64,000 nt of DNA from a virus, in IMG/VR virus record IMGVR_UViG_3300049215_000529, positions 140,191 through 204,190 of that record. One strand, 5' to 3'. The notes under the pieces were generated by a model. The model did no database searches, was not told the DNA's origin, and saw only the letters and a list, made by a program, of their open reading frames with translations. How positions within the stretch are numbered: the stretch's first letter is position 1; every line of letters starts with the position of its first letter. Of this stretch, positions 1 to 8,698 are shown piece after piece. A program made the translations under genes and the position numbers.

Positions 1-337
1 AATTTCTTTTTTAAGTAGTAGAAGAGAATGTCCACCATTCGCCAAAATTCCTACATTCATAAACTTAATATCACTCACGTGATCGAATTGTAGACAAATT
101 GGATTACTTTCACCGCAGTCTACACACGGATGAGATTTTTTATATTCCCATAAAAACTGTCTCTTCCTGCGACGAGACTTTTCTTTTTGCTTCAATCCAT
201 TTTTCTTGTCGCATTTTTTACAAAGATATTTAGTATAAATACCTTTACCGCCCTTATTTCTATTATCCTTAAAACAATAAAAAATCAGAAACAGATTTTT
301 CCTCTTTGCAGACGCCACATATTTTTGTATTTTTCAT
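1..337 (-). pseudogene. HNH homing endonuclease, 3'-truncated by window edge, frameshifted
   Basis: Translating the minus strand from the ATG at 335-337 gives a CxxC start (KICGVCKEEKSVSDF). A stop follows, but one frame over the protein continues (KDNRNKGGKGIYTKYLCKKC, then a Cys-pair/HNH-like segment HPCVDCGESNPICLQFDHV). The break lies in a run of six A on the plus strand (about 276-281). Five A would restore one open frame. The gene runs off the left edge. Phage HNH homing endonucleases of this zinc-finger type are common. Whether the frameshift is real or a homopolymer error cannot be decided here. Confidence 0.6.
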
Positions 338-375
338 GCCATCATACAGAAGTATTGATAGGCACGTTGATGATA

Positions 376-1608
376 TTAAAACTGATCTTTTTCAGTACTG
401 TCAGGAAGTGCTAAAGTAGAAGAGCTGCCTGAAGAAATTACAGTGGAAATTTGGTCAAAATAATTTGCACCAACCTCGCGTTGGTGTTTTACTGCTGTAT
501 ATCCCGCTGCGACATTTTCGAATTCAGCTTCTTGCAAAGATGAGTAGGCACTCATGCCACTTGTCTTATATGCCTGCGCTAAAGTAAACATTGAATGATT
601 TAGAGCATGAAATCCTGCCAAAGTGACGAATTGGAATTTATATCCTAATGCTCCTAGTTCATCTTGGAAAGAAGCAATTTGAGATTCTGATAAATTCTTT
701 TTCCAATTGAAAGAAGGAGAGCAATTATAAGCCAAGGGCATGTTTGGGAAATTTTTATGAATTTCATCTGCAAACTCTTTAGCTTGACCAATATCGGGCG
801 TAGAAGTTTCCATCCACAACATATCCGCATAAGGCGCATAAGCCAAGCCTCGGGCAATACAATACTCTACACCATTCTTAATTTTGAAAAAACCTTCGTC
901 GGTACGCTCAGAAGATACAATGAAGGGACGATCTCTTTCGTCAGCATCTGTAGTAATTAATTTGGCTGAATCGGCATCTGTACGGGCAATGATAATAGTT
1001 CTGGTACCGCAGATATCGGCAGCTAGGCGAGCAGCGACTAATGATTTTATAAATTGATTCATGGGGACTAATACCTTGCCGCCCATATGACCGCACTTCT
1101 TTTCAGAAGATAATTGATCCTCGAAATGTACGCCAGCAGCTCCCGCCTCAATCATACCCTTCATTAATTCAAAAGAATTAAGAGGTCCACCAAAGCCTGC
1201 CTCGGCATCAGCTACGATAGGAGCAAGCCAATATCTTTGAGGACATCCCTCCGCGCTCTCTATCTGATCAGCCCTAAGAAGTGCTGAGTTAATCTTTTTG
1301 ACAACACTTGGAACGCTATTAGCAGGATACAAAGATTGGTCAGGATACATTTGACCAGCTAGATTAGCATCTGCCGCTACTTGCCAGCCCGAAAGATAAA
1401 TCGCATGGAGCCCAGCTTTTACTTGTTGAACTGCCTGGTTACCAGTTAAAGCTCCCAAAGCTTTTACATATGGATCTACATTAAACAGAGTCCACAATCT
1501 TTCACAACCTAATTTTGCTATTGTATACTCGATTTGAAAGGAACCCCTTAATTTATCCACATCTTGCTTAGAGTAAACACGGAATTCATTAGGCTTATAG
1601 ACACTCAT
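376..1608 (-). CDS. aceA: isocitrate lyase
   Basis: 410 residues, close to full bacterial length (about 430). Isocitrate lyase splits isocitrate into glyoxylate and succinate, the first step of the glyoxylate shunt. The family signature KKCGHMGG is intact at residues 170-177, with the catalytic Cys at 172. Upstream, the metal-binding segment is present ([10 protein letters not shown] at 132-141, HFEDQ at 161-165), and so are the later R-T-D-A segment and NCSPSFNW. It starts at ATG 1608, one base from the stop of the SLOG gene (1609), so it is probably co-transcribed with the small genes upstream. No malate synthase is visible in the window. The call is very firm; its role in infection is inference (see findings). 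Confidence 0.96.
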   Translation of the reverse strand: MSVYKPNEFRVYSKQDVDKLRGSFQIEYTIAKLGCERLWTLFNVDPYVKALGALTGNQAVQQVKAGLHAIYLSGWQVAADANLAGQMYPDQSLYPANSVPSVVKKINSALLRADQIESAEGCPQRYWLAPIVADAEAGFGGPLNSFELMKGMIEAGAAGVHFEDQLSSEKKCGHMGGKVLVPMNQFIKSLVAARLAADICGTRTIIIARTDADSAKLITTDADERDRPFIVSSERTDEGFFKIKNGVEYCIARGLAYAPYADMLWMETSTPDIGQAKEFADEIHKNFPNMPLAYNCSPSFNWKKNLSESQIASFQDELGALGYKFQFVTLAGFHALNHSMFTLAQAYKTSGMSAYSSLQEAEFENVAAGYTAVKHQREVGANYFDQISTVISSGSSSTLALPDSTEKDQF

Positions 1609-2079
1609 TTATTCTCCATTAGGGTCGATAAAGATGATTTGCTTACCAATAGATTTCGCATAATTGATACAATTAGCAGTACCACCTGCTGTTCCGTCCC
1701 AAATTGCGATTAAGATATCGCAATGGTCCACCATCCATTGATTGCGAATCTGCATTTTTGCCGCAGAATATCCGCCAGGAGAAACAACAACTTTTTCAAT
1801 TGCGAATCTCAATAACATTCTGTAAATGTATTGTGAATGAAATGGCCAAGCATTATCTTGGTTTTCAAAAGGCACGGCTGCGGTAAAGGGAATATTTAAT
1901 TTAATAGCAATGAAAGCTGCCCATTGATCTATACCTAAAGCCATTCCAGAGATGACTCTATCAGGTTTTAGTTCACGGAGCTTGGCATCAATTTTCTTAC
2001 AAACACGAATATAAGTTGGATTGGGAATCTTATATCCGCCGAGTTTGTCAGGTCGATGTCCAGTAAATGCTATTATCAT
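1609..2079 (-). CDS. SLOG-family (DUF1273/YpsA-like) Rossmannoid protein
   Basis: 156 residues. It has the N-terminal FTGHRPDKLGGY motif, the glycine-rich SGMALGIDQWAA segment (about 44-55) and the C-terminal DILIAIWDGTAGGT loop. These are typical of the SLOG/DprA-like nucleotide-binding fold found in many phages. SLOG domains are proposed to bind NAD-, ADP-ribose- or nucleotide-type ligands; the actual ligand is unknown. Its ATG overlaps the TGA of the HExxH gene upstream. It is a candidate member of the window's NAD/ADP-ribose theme. Confidence 0.85.
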   Translation of the reverse strand: MIIAFTGHRPDKLGGYKIPNPTYIRVCKKIDAKLRELKPDRVISGMALGIDQWAAFIAIKLNIPFTAAVPFENQDNAWPFHSQYIYRMLLRFAIEKVVVSPGGYSAAKMQIRNQWMVDHCDILIAIWDGTAGGTANCINYAKSIGKQIIFIDPNGE

Positions 2080-2453
2080 TTAGGAGTTCGTTTTCTTGGT
2101 GAATAATCTTTGTATATGTATCGTTTGCAGTAAGACTTATATGATTGGTATGTGCCACCAATTGCCACAACAACTTCTCTCCATTTTTTACCATGATATG
2201 GAATATTATTAGAAGTACAGCTAATAATATGTGCAACCTCATGTAGCAGTGTAAATTTTTCTCTTAATTGCGTTTTACGGCGCAAACATATCCAACCAGG
2301 ATAATCATTATGATTGCAATGTGCATGTGCCGCATGATGCTTATTAATTTCACATTTTTCTACACATTCACCAATACAAATTCCCCTAACTTCTTTGAAG
2401 TGTCGAATACATTTAGGAAATTGTGAGCGTCTTCTAATTTTCACTCCAATCAT
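2076..2453 (-). CDS. SprT-like zinc metalloprotease domain protein
   Basis: 125 residues. It has the zinc-protease motif HEVAH (about residue 71-75), followed about 14 residues later by HGKKWREVV, as in SprT/WLM-type peptidases. The N-terminal half is rich in Cys and His. SprT-like proteases in other systems cut DNA-protein crosslinks; the substrate here is unknown. Start and stop overlap neighbours on both sides by four bases, indicating translational coupling. Confidence 0.65.
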   Translation of the reverse strand: MIGVKIRRRSQFPKCIRHFKEVRGICIGECVEKCEINKHHAAHAHCNHNDYPGWICLRRKTQLREKFTLLHEVAHIISCTSNNIPYHGKKWREVVVAIGGTYQSYKSYCKRYIYKDYSPRKRTPK

Positions 2454-2806
2454 TTTTTCGCTCTAAATCCTGGACATTCATCTACGCCACAGTATTTGCA
2501 GCCCACTGGAGCCATTTCATCATAACTATCAAAGTGGCGATAATATGGATGATCGCATTCACATGGAAGCTCATCACCATAGAAGGGATCATATTTGGAA
2601 GATAACTCTTCATCTAGGTTATCTTCCTCATCGTCTGCACCTTCTTCAGGAGGAGGCATACCTAGTTGCTCTTGCTCAATCATTTGCATAAACTGCTCAC
2701 TCAATTCTGTAAATTCGCCATTACGTTGTAGATAGAACATGCCGACAAATTGTCCGCCCAGCGTGCCCAATTCTTCTACTTTGACTCTTACTTTGCCATG
2801 AATCAA
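2450..2806 (-). CDS. acidic protein with C-terminal zinc-binding cluster
   Basis: 118 residues, not recognised. The middle is very acidic (EEGADDEEDNLDEE). The C-terminus carries paired Cys/His residues (CECDHPYYRH, CKYCGVDEC) that probably bind zinc. The open frame begins at a TTG (2804-2806) that overlaps the stop of the 36-residue gene upstream; no ATG is available nearby. It overlaps the protease gene downstream by four bases. Confidence 0.6.
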   Translation of the reverse strand: MIHGKVRVKVEELGTLGGQFVGMFYLQRNGEFTELSEQFMQMIEQEQLGMPPPEEGADDEEDNLDEELSSKYDPFYGDELPCECDHPYYRHFDSYDEMAPVGCKYCGVDECPGFRAKK

Positions 2807-2913
2807 TGTATTAATGTATTAATGTTCGATGCAAATTCGGCAATTTTGGTACCGTCATCGAACATTAATACAATTGGAAGATTAAGTAAGACTTCTTTCG
2901 GCTTGACTTTCAT
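2803..2913 (-). CDS. small hypothetical protein (36 aa)
   Basis: A short frame begins MKVKPKEVLLNLPIV and ends TLIH, sitting exactly between its neighbours. Its ATG overlaps the TGA of the gene upstream, and its TGA overlaps the TTG start of the gene downstream. Such coupling on both sides supports translation. No family recognised. Confidence 0.5.
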   Translation of the reverse strand: MKVKPKEVLLNLPIVLMFDDGTKIAEFASNINTLIH

Positions 2914-3059
2914 TCTACATGCTCTCTAGTAGTCAATACTTCTTTGATATTTTTATAAGCTTCCTGCCACGAAGGGTGGGACTTAGTAATCAGCTTATTC
3001 TTATAAGCCAACAATCTTGCAGTAGTAAGTCTTTCCATTTGAAATTTTGTTAAAAACAC
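2910..3059 (-). CDS. small hypothetical protein (49 aa)
   Basis: I place the start at GTG 3057-3059, directly after the stop of the phosphoesterase gene. The longer frame upstream only shadows that gene. The peptide is basic (TKFQMERLTTARLLAYKNK) and ends in an ATGA overlap with the next small gene. Function unknown. Confidence 0.45.
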   Translation of the reverse strand: MFLTKFQMERLTTARLLAYKNKLITKSHPSWQEAYKNIKEVLTTREHVE

Positions 3060-3060
3060 A

Positions 3061-3705
3061 TTACACCTCAATTGTAATCGGAGGGTTAGTTGGAGCATAT
3101 GCTTCGGTACAGCATGATGCATTAACAAATTGCACATTAGCAAGTTGCATTTTGCCATATCCATAGTGAATATGTCCACAGATATGAGCCTTTAGATTAG
3201 GCAACTCTGTAATACGCTTTGCTAACTCTTCACAGCCCACGTGCTCTACGTCAGCAACACCACGTGGAGCTGCATCCAATACATTCATAACTGGACCATG
3301 TGTAATCAGGACATTGGTATCCTCGGGAATCTTTGCCCAATGATGAGCAATATCCTTGCCCCTCATGGCATTGAAAGCCCAGTTATGAAACCAAGGCTGC
3401 CAAGGGCTTCCCCAAAAGTTAATGCCACCAATCTTGACACCACTGTCTTGAAGATAGGTGATTTCATTTTCTTCGCACAATCTGAGCGCAATATTTCGGC
3501 TATTGTTTTGGAAACACCAATCATGATTACCAGAGATGATAATCTTACTTTGGAAGTTTTGGGCACTCATCCAGCGCAAAAATTTGGATAGCTTGCCAAT
3601 ATCACCACGATAGGTAATGTCACCAGCATGAACAAGCACATCGCCTGGCGGCAAAAGAATTTTCTCTTCTTGCTCATGTGTGTCGGAAATACATACTATT
3701 TTCAT
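3061..3705 (-). CDS. calcineurin-like metallophosphoesterase
   Basis: 214 residues. The metal-binding motifs are in order: SDTHEQ (about 7-12), GDITY, GNHDW (about 59-63), ITHGP and CGHIHYG near the C-terminus. This is the MPPED/YkuE-like branch of the calcineurin superfamily. Substrates range from cyclic nucleotides to phosphoesters and cannot be predicted. A second, different phosphoesterase lies at 14116-14922. Confidence 0.88.
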   Translation of the reverse strand: MKIVCISDTHEQEEKILLPPGDVLVHAGDITYRGDIGKLSKFLRWMSAQNFQSKIIISGNHDWCFQNNSRNIALRLCEENEITYLQDSGVKIGGINFWGSPWQPWFHNWAFNAMRGKDIAHHWAKIPEDTNVLITHGPVMNVLDAAPRGVADVEHVGCEELAKRITELPNLKAHICGHIHYGYGKMQLANVQFVNASCCTEAYAPTNPPITIEV

Positions 3706-3710
3706 TTTCG

Positions 3711-3935
3711 TTACCTTTTCATATCATTCTTAACATACGCAACAATACCACCAAACAATGCCATCAAACGGTGTCCAGGTTTGACACAATTGTCAGTATT
3801 GCAGGTTGAACACTGTGCTTGCTTAAAATTGACGCCACGCGGAGTATTGCATGGGCAGCCGTCATCCACATACAAATTTTCTAACAATATAGGCTTTCCA
3901 CAGCCATTGCATTTTTCTGGAATGTTAGGATTCAT
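3711..3935 (-). CDS. small zinc-ribbon protein
   Basis: 74 residues. Cysteine pairs CNGCGK and CSTCNTDNC, plus a CPC, suggest a zinc-binding fold. No family recognised. The ATG overlaps the end of the next gene upstream, so it lies in the same run. Confidence 0.5.
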   Translation of the reverse strand: MNPNIPEKCNGCGKPILLENLYVDDGCPCNTPRGVNFKQAQCSTCNTDNCVKPGHRLMALFGGIVAYVKNDMKR

Positions 3936-4135
3936 TCTTGTTCTGTTCTTACACTAATTCCATCAATAACGGGCGGTATAATTTTTCTTGTTTTATTATC
4001 TAGCCGTTTAACTAGCACTACCACAGCATAACCATCATCATCAGAAATGACTGTGCTGGAACTATACCAAGAGTGTACTGAAAGTTGCATTTTAAGTTGC
4101 AAACGAACTTGATTGGCTTCTTTAAAGGTAGACAT
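3932..4135 (-). CDS. hypothetical protein (67 aa)
   Basis: Starts MSTFKEANQVRLQLKMQ. It has a beta-rich middle (YAVVVLVKRLDNKTRK). Four-base overlap with the zinc-ribbon gene downstream. Function unknown. Confidence 0.5.
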   Translation of the reverse strand: MSTFKEANQVRLQLKMQLSVHSWYSSSTVISDDDGYAVVVLVKRLDNKTRKIIPPVIDGISVRTEQE

Positions 4136-4142
4136 ATGAACC

Positions 4143-4751
4143 TCAACTAAATACTAACAATGTTTTGATTTTATTAACTACTTTACGTGGCTTTGAATAA
4201 TCAAAAGAAATTATTGGAAGAGTAAATGGTTTATTATCATCTATAATGCCACCATCATCATCTTGATAGCACTGAGAAATAATCATCTCTTTATCGAGAT
4301 ACATTGTGGTAATGTGAAATTTATCTTTTTGATTTAAAAGATAAACGCTATCTCGCTCGATTCCAACATTAGTAATTTTATGGTTTAAGAAATCAAATTC
4401 TAAATCGCCGCTATTCGAATAAGACGAATTGCATTTGCGGCAATCGCTATTGATTATGAAATAAAAATAAGCTGAAGATGCGCGAGTAACACTGCGCTCC
4501 GACAGCTCAGGTTCCGATATATCAAATGTAAAACTGTTATCCAAACAATTAATTTGATATTTGTTGAAAAACTTTCTATTACCCAAATTAAGTTGGCAAT
4601 GTAAGTGCAGGATATGATTATCCTTTTTGAAGGATTGTAGCTCTGTAGCTTCATCGGGACCAACTGAAATATAGATGGATCTCGTAATATCTTGACAGAC
4701 GGGACAGAATAGACAATGTGACCACAATTGTTGTAAAGTCAATATTTTCAT
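4143..4751 (-). CDS. hypothetical protein with N-terminal CxxC
   Basis: 202 residues, not recognised. It starts MKILTLQQLW, followed by a CLFCPVC motif (about 14-20) and a later CRKC, possibly one zinc site. The rest is beta-rich and acidic. Its ATG is only nine bases from the ATG of the oppositely oriented gene at 4761, so the two promoters must lie inside each other's coding sequence. Confidence 0.55.
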   Translation of the reverse strand: MKILTLQQLWSHCLFCPVCQDITRSIYISVGPDEATELQSFKKDNHILHLHCQLNLGNRKFFNKYQINCLDNSFTFDISEPELSERSVTRASSAYFYFIINSDCRKCNSSYSNSGDLEFDFLNHKITNVGIERDSVYLLNQKDKFHITTMYLDKEMIISQCYQDDDGGIIDDNKPFTLPIISFDYSKPRKVVNKIKTLLVFS

Positions 4752-4760
4752 ATTACTACT

Positions 4761-5360
4761 ATGTCCAGTAAAATCCTGCTCGCCCGAATCAAGAAATTAG
4801 CTGATACTTCTACTTTAGACAGAAACGAACAGTTTCGTCTTCAAAGAGAAAAGCTAGAGCAATTCTATCATGACTTGCACATGAAGTTTAGAGTTATGCT
4901 TAACGAGATGGAGGGAGATCTAAGGACATTAAAAGAGAAAGATTTCCCCAAAAACCTTTTGAAATCTTTCTTTCAAGTTTGGTACGATTTGATCGATATC
5001 TCCAAACAGTTGGATGTAAAAGATCCATATGTCGCCGCCGACAAGTTAGTGCAATATGTCAAGCAGCGCCCGCATCGTTCAATCATAGACAATCTAGATT
5101 TTCTAATCCAACATCATATGCAGAAGAATGAAATAGATACTCAGACCGGATCAATGTTGCAGCAAGTTCAAGTTAAAAGCCTAAAGTTGCTTAAAGAGCT
5201 AGCTAGCAGACTAGAACAGTACATGACGGAAAATCCGCTAATCACTGGACCAAGCGGGATACCAGAAGAACCAAAAGATCTAAAAACAGTTTCTCCTGTT
5301 TTCGTTCCATCGAATATTCCGCCGCAAGAAGACACTTACATTCCTCCGGTCAAAAAATAA
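4761..5360 (+). CDS. predicted helical/coiled-coil protein on the plus strand
   Basis: 199 residues. Mostly alpha-helical and charged, with a Pro-rich C-terminal tail ending in PPVKK. One of few plus-strand genes. It is divergent with the gene at 4143-4751 (nine-base gap) and convergent with 5361-5591, with the stop codons back to back. Plus-strand position could mark a virion or late gene, but that is a guess. Confidence 0.55.
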   Translation: MSSKILLARIKKLADTSTLDRNEQFRLQREKLEQFYHDLHMKFRVMLNEMEGDLRTLKEKDFPKNLLKSFFQVWYDLIDISKQLDVKDPYVAADKLVQYVKQRPHRSIIDNLDFLIQHHMQKNEIDTQTGSMLQQVQVKSLKLLKELASRLEQYMTENPLITGPSGIPEEPKDLKTVSPVFVPSNIPPQEDTYIPPVKK

Positions 5361-5591
5361 TTACTCTTCGCCTTCAAAAGATTCAGCAAAAGTAACTTCT
5401 ATTTTGATTTTCGAACCCATCCTAACGCCTTGAGCAGCCAATTTTTTGACTGTAAGGGTTCCCTCAATTGCAGCTGATTTAGCTGCAATGTTTTTGGTTT
5501 CTACGCTGCCATCATTGGTTTTGAATTCAATAGTAACGTCGCCACCATTAACTTTAAAGGAGTCAATCTCTCCTTTGAATGTGGCTCTCAT
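5361..5591 (-). CDS. small beta-rich hypothetical protein
   Basis: 76 residues with alternating polar/hydrophobic pattern (FKGEIDSFKVNGGDVTIEF) and an acidic end (FEGEE). No family recognised. Four-base overlap with the gene upstream. Confidence 0.55.
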   Translation of the reverse strand: MRATFKGEIDSFKVNGGDVTIEFKTNDGSVETKNIAAKSAAIEGTLTVKKLAAQGVRMGSKIKIEVTFAESFEGEE

Positions 5592-6064
5592 TTTCGTGGA
5601 AAGAGAGACGGTTGAGAGTTAAACATTTGATCCCAAAGGTCCTTAGCTGGCATAACAGCCGGTGGAGTAACCGTTGGAGCAGTCATGCTAACTGGAGGGT
5701 TAACACTTACAGTTCCATCAGAAGCAACACTTGCAGGAACTGGAACTGTAATTCTAGCCGAAACTTGAGTTCGTTTTTGGTCATCATATGCCGTATCCAA
5801 ATCCCAAGAGGCAGACAATGGATGATACAATAACGCTTCAACCTGCGAACCATCAGCCAAGGTCACAGTAATGGGACTTCGCGCCCAACCATGTGGCTCA
5901 ATGTGGCTAGTAAATTTGGAACGAACCATGTCTCTAACTTCACGGTGACGCGCATTTGGCATCGCCAGTTTCACTTTATTGCTGACATCCAGCGCAGTGA
6001 ACAAAACCTCATCCTGTACCAAACCTTCGAGCACATCATCAACAATATCTTCCAACGTTTGCAT
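5588..6064 (-). CDS. conserved phage hypothetical protein
   Basis: 158 residues. The N-terminal part (DEVLFTALDVSNKVK, then MPNARHREVRD) resembles a hypothetical family I have seen in other phages and bacteria. It continues with a beta-rich middle and a Pro/Val-rich linker before a short C-terminal motif (KDLWDQMF). The start has a clear AGGAGA site (CAGGAGATC) upstream. Function unknown. Confidence 0.55.
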   Translation of the reverse strand: MQTLEDIVDDVLEGLVQDEVLFTALDVSNKVKLAMPNARHREVRDMVRSKFTSHIEPHGWARSPITVTLADGSQVEALLYHPLSASWDLDTAYDDQKRTQVSARITVPVPASVASDGTVSVNPPVSMTAPTVTPPAVMPAKDLWDQMFNSQPSLFPRK

Positions 6065-6137
6065 TTTTCAGATCTCCTGTATTTTGTATAGTAAATTCTT
6101 TGAAATTAAAAGCAAGGGGTAGTAATTATAAAAATAA

Positions 6138-6314
6138 TCACAAGTGTTTATTTAGCCAATCAACTGAGAATCCGATTATGGCTATAACCGCAAATATTGG
6201 CCAAATTATGGCTGCCCAAAACATAAACCAAAAATCGTAATAGACACGCAAGAATTTTGTTAAAGCATGTCCCACAAATAATCCAATCAAAAGGTAAAGC
6301 AAGAAATAAATCAT
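6138..6314 (-). CDS. small membrane protein (58 aa, two TM segments)
   Basis: A short frame starts MIYFLLYLLIGLFVGHAL and ends SVDWLNKHL. It contains two hydrophobic stretches separated by a short basic loop (KFLRVYYD). The ATG overlaps the TAA of the NADAR gene (TAATG), supporting translation. Role unknown; small two-span proteins in phages include holins and inhibitors, but nothing identifies this one. Confidence 0.55.
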   Translation of the reverse strand: MIYFLLYLLIGLFVGHALTKFLRVYYDFWFMFWAAIIWPIFAVIAIIGFSVDWLNKHL

Positions 6315-6757
6315 TACTCTCCCTGTAATTCTTTACGGACCCTCATCAAAGTCTTGCCAAGCATATTTTTGCCTGTACCATCTTTGCCACATCCCCAGTA
6401 CCAGTCCACGGGCGAATCTTCAATAAGCTCTTCATTGCCAGTAGCCATTAGTTCGGCGCGCAAGTCTGCATGTTGTAGAAATTTAGCTAGAACACACTGA
6501 TACATAACATCATCTTTGACATGGTTCCAATCACCACGAAGTTTTATTTTCTGTCCAAGATCACGAGCTTCGCGAGGAGTCTTAGCTGCCCAAATCATTT
6601 CTTCGTCTTCTAGGATAACAGTTTTGGCAGCTTGATAAGCCGTTTCAACATTGTCACACCAGCGCCCGCCACCCGGACCAACTATAAACATTCTGGCTTT
6701 CTTGAAGTTATTCAGAAATCCATATGGTTCATTGGTCTTATAAAATTTAATAGCCAT
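6314..6757 (-). CDS. NADAR-domain protein (YbiA-like, DUF1768)
   Basis: 147 residues. Typical layout: FYKTNEPYGFLNNF near the N-terminus, the ETAYQAAK segment (about 38-45), AREARDLGQKIKLRGDW, and the C-terminal DWYWGCGKDGTGKNMLGK with VR. NADAR domains act on N-glycosidic or ADP-ribose-type substrates; some remove ADP-ribose from guanine in DNA. It sits one gene from a macrodomain protein and 3 kb from a PARP, which supports an ADP-ribose role. Confidence 0.88.
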   Translation of the reverse strand: MAIKFYKTNEPYGFLNNFKKARMFIVGPGGGRWCDNVETAYQAAKTVILEDEEMIWAAKTPREARDLGQKIKLRGDWNHVKDDVMYQCVLAKFLQHADLRAELMATGNEELIEDSPVDWYWGCGKDGTGKNMLGKTLMRVRKELQGE

Positions 6758-7106
6758 CGTATTCCCTGTTAATCAGTTTTGTAAAAGCTTCGTTTTCTTC
6801 AAACCCGCGTGCCAACATATCCTGCCTAATTTCTTCGACAGATCTATCGCCATCATTGTCCCAAACACTTTCCATACACTCAGAAAGATCGTTAGACTGA
6901 TCCCACATATTATTTTCTTTGTGAAAATACAATTTTGGTGTTATGAAAACCATAACAAAATTTTCCGGAGTATCACCTGGAGATTCAACAAACGAACTCT
7001 CGCCTTTAACTAAGAAATAAAAATCTGATGGAGTTGATGTTTCGCATAATTTTTGATATGCGTCTCTGTCGCCATATGGAGGATCTTCCCAAGATACATT
7101 ACTCAT
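6747..7106 (-). CDS. hypothetical protein
   Basis: 119 residues, acidic, not recognised. It lies between the NADAR and macrodomain genes, overlapping the first by 11 bases and the second by 4. Guilt by association suggests a link to ADP-ribose handling, but no motif supports that. Confidence 0.5.
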   Translation of the reverse strand: MSNVSWEDPPYGDRDAYQKLCETSTPSDFYFLVKGESSFVESPGDTPENFVMVFITPKLYFHKENNMWDQSNDLSECMESVWDNDGDRSVEEIRQDMLARGFEENEAFTKLINREYDGY

Positions 7107-7597
7107 TCATCACCTTCTCTGCGATAAATTACAACACGAACATTCTTATCTTCAAGATAATTTGCGAAGTTAGTTAGCGTGCCTAAATAGTGTTCCCAAA
7201 TACCACCACCAAGATTGCATCCAATTTTCCATGGGAATGCGATGCTTTCCAAATCAGGAATCTCTGCAATTCGCAACAAACACCTATGGAAACATTTGTC
7301 TCGAACTAATATGCCATCCAAAGTCGATTTGGGATACTTGGGCTTGCCAGGATAGTATTGAGCAAACATGTTGATGACATATCGCTGCTCTTGACCATCA
7401 CCCAATATTTTTATTGTTCCAAGAGCATCTGGTTCAGTCCTTGCGACATAAGTGTTAGCATGAGGAAACTTATCAAAAATAGCTTTGGCTGTTCCAGCAG
7501 AATTCTGTGTCAAACAATTGCATTGATGTGCAATATATTTTTCTTTAGAATTTAGCAAGTCACCTGTAACAATTTCAATCATGTGTCTATCTGTCAT
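7103..7597 (-). CDS. macrodomain (ADP-ribose-binding/processing) protein
   Basis: 164 residues. The macrodomain pattern is clear: IVTGDLLNSKEKYIAHQCNC, then GTAKAIFDKFPHAN, YVINMFAQ, and SIAFPWKIGCNLGGGIW with the ligand-binding glycine loop. The phage-type Appr-1''-phosphatase branch looks closest. Expected activity: binding free or protein-linked ADP-ribose, or removing phosphate or ADP-ribose. The ATG overlaps the TGA of the radical SAM gene. It is a candidate eraser for the PARP at 9529-11013. Confidence 0.86.
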   Translation of the reverse strand: MTDRHMIEIVTGDLLNSKEKYIAHQCNCLTQNSAGTAKAIFDKFPHANTYVARTEPDALGTIKILGDGQEQRYVINMFAQYYPGKPKYPKSTLDGILVRDKCFHRCLLRIAEIPDLESIAFPWKIGCNLGGGIWEHYLGTLTNFANYLEDKNVRVVIYRREGDE

Positions 7598-8532
7598 TTA
7601 GGAGTATGTATAACTGGTAATCCTCGACCTATTGAGGGTCTTGCAAACTGAGGATTATCTCTCATCCAAGATTGAGTCATCCATAATTGTCCGCACCCAC
7701 TCCCGACATCATCTTGTCCAGCAGGATCAAACATGCGCGTAGAGAAACCACGTTCCAATAATAGACTCTGGAAATTAGCAGCTAATTCACGTTGACGTGC
7801 ATTTGCAGCAGCAACCGTTTCCTCTCGTTCGCAGATAACTGAAATGGTAGCTTGCCAAATGCTTGGATCAAAAAGTTTCATGAGTCTATCAGCATCTTCA
7901 GCCGAAGAGTTTTTCTCATGAGCGCAGTAGTTGAAGAAGGGTTGGCGACCAACTTCCATTGCCCACAGAGTTCCTTGGCGAGCAATCTCTCCCAAAGTTA
8001 ATTTCTTTTGGAACGGAATGAGTTGATTGCGAGCTTCATCCGTGCTTTCATGAACGGAAAACTGCAAACCAACCTTATCCACTTCCTTGGAAATGTCAAT
8101 GACTGGTTGGTAATCGACACGCGGAGCTGAAGTTGAAATCAGCAGTGCGGCTTGTGGATACAATGAATGCAGCTTGCGAATTGCCGGATTCAGCTCCTTA
8201 AGATTGAGCATGGGCTCGCCCATGCTCATGAACATGATTTGCATACGCTGGACCTTGGTAGGGTCAATGCCTTTATCGGCAAACAGGTGTTCCGTTTGCG
8301 AAACAATCTCATCCGCTGTTAAAGAGCGGACGAAACTGTCACCAGCACCACAGAATCGGCATCCAATTGGACAACCGCTTTGAGTGGAACAGCAAACCAC
8401 TGTTCTGGCTTCAAAAGTTGGATATTTGTAGAGGACAGATTCCGCCACAGCATTATCCTTTTCGAAGACATATTTGAAAACATTTTCATCTATGCTAGGA
8501 ATACACCTGGTTTTATTCCATAATTGTTGCAT
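7594..8532 (-). CDS. RlmN/Cfr-family radical SAM RNA methyltransferase
   Basis: 312 residues. The radical-SAM Cys triad CPIGCRFCG is preceded by a Cys at the position of RlmN Cys118 (VVCCSTQSGC). A C-terminal Cys (VGSGCGQLW) matches the methyl-carrying Cys355. SAM-binding MSMGEPMLN is present. About 70 N-terminal residues of host RlmN are missing. RlmN methylates C2 of A2503 in 23S rRNA and A37 of some tRNAs. A phage copy could tune the ribosome or phage tRNAs; the target is not determinable. Confidence 0.88.
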   Translation of the reverse strand: MQQLWNKTRCIPSIDENVFKYVFEKDNAVAESVLYKYPTFEARTVVCCSTQSGCPIGCRFCGAGDSFVRSLTADEIVSQTEHLFADKGIDPTKVQRMQIMFMSMGEPMLNLKELNPAIRKLHSLYPQAALLISTSAPRVDYQPVIDISKEVDKVGLQFSVHESTDEARNQLIPFQKKLTLGEIARQGTLWAMEVGRQPFFNYCAHEKNSSAEDADRLMKLFDPSIWQATISVICEREETVAAANARQRELAANFQSLLLERGFSTRMFDPAGQDDVGSGCGQLWMTQSWMRDNPQFARPSIGRGLPVIHTPK

Positions 8533-8537
8533 TTATT

Positions 8538-8630
8538 TCATCTCAATGATTGAAACGGTTTTATTTCTTTGTTGGGCTGCCCATAATCGGGTTGTTCTAA
8601 AAAATACACAAACTCTTGATTGTTAAACAT
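8538..8630 (-). CDS. possible small protein (30 aa)
   Basis: Frame MFNNQEFVYFLEQPDYGQ.. is preceded by a good site (TTTTGAGGAAAT before ATG). It sits just upstream of the radical SAM gene, whose ATG follows seven bases after this stop. It may be a leader peptide coupled to that gene or a small protein in its own right. Confidence 0.4.
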   Translation of the reverse strand: MFNNQEFVYFLEQPDYGQPNKEIKPFQSLR

Positions 8631-8698
8631 ATTTCCTCAAAATCTACTAATTTGGTGATATAGATATACCATCACCATACATGATCACGGAGCATTAT

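Noticed and set aside
2806-2870. Short repeats of attaatg and a palindrome-like segment
   Set aside because: Falls inside overlapping small genes and is too short to be an operator or origin.
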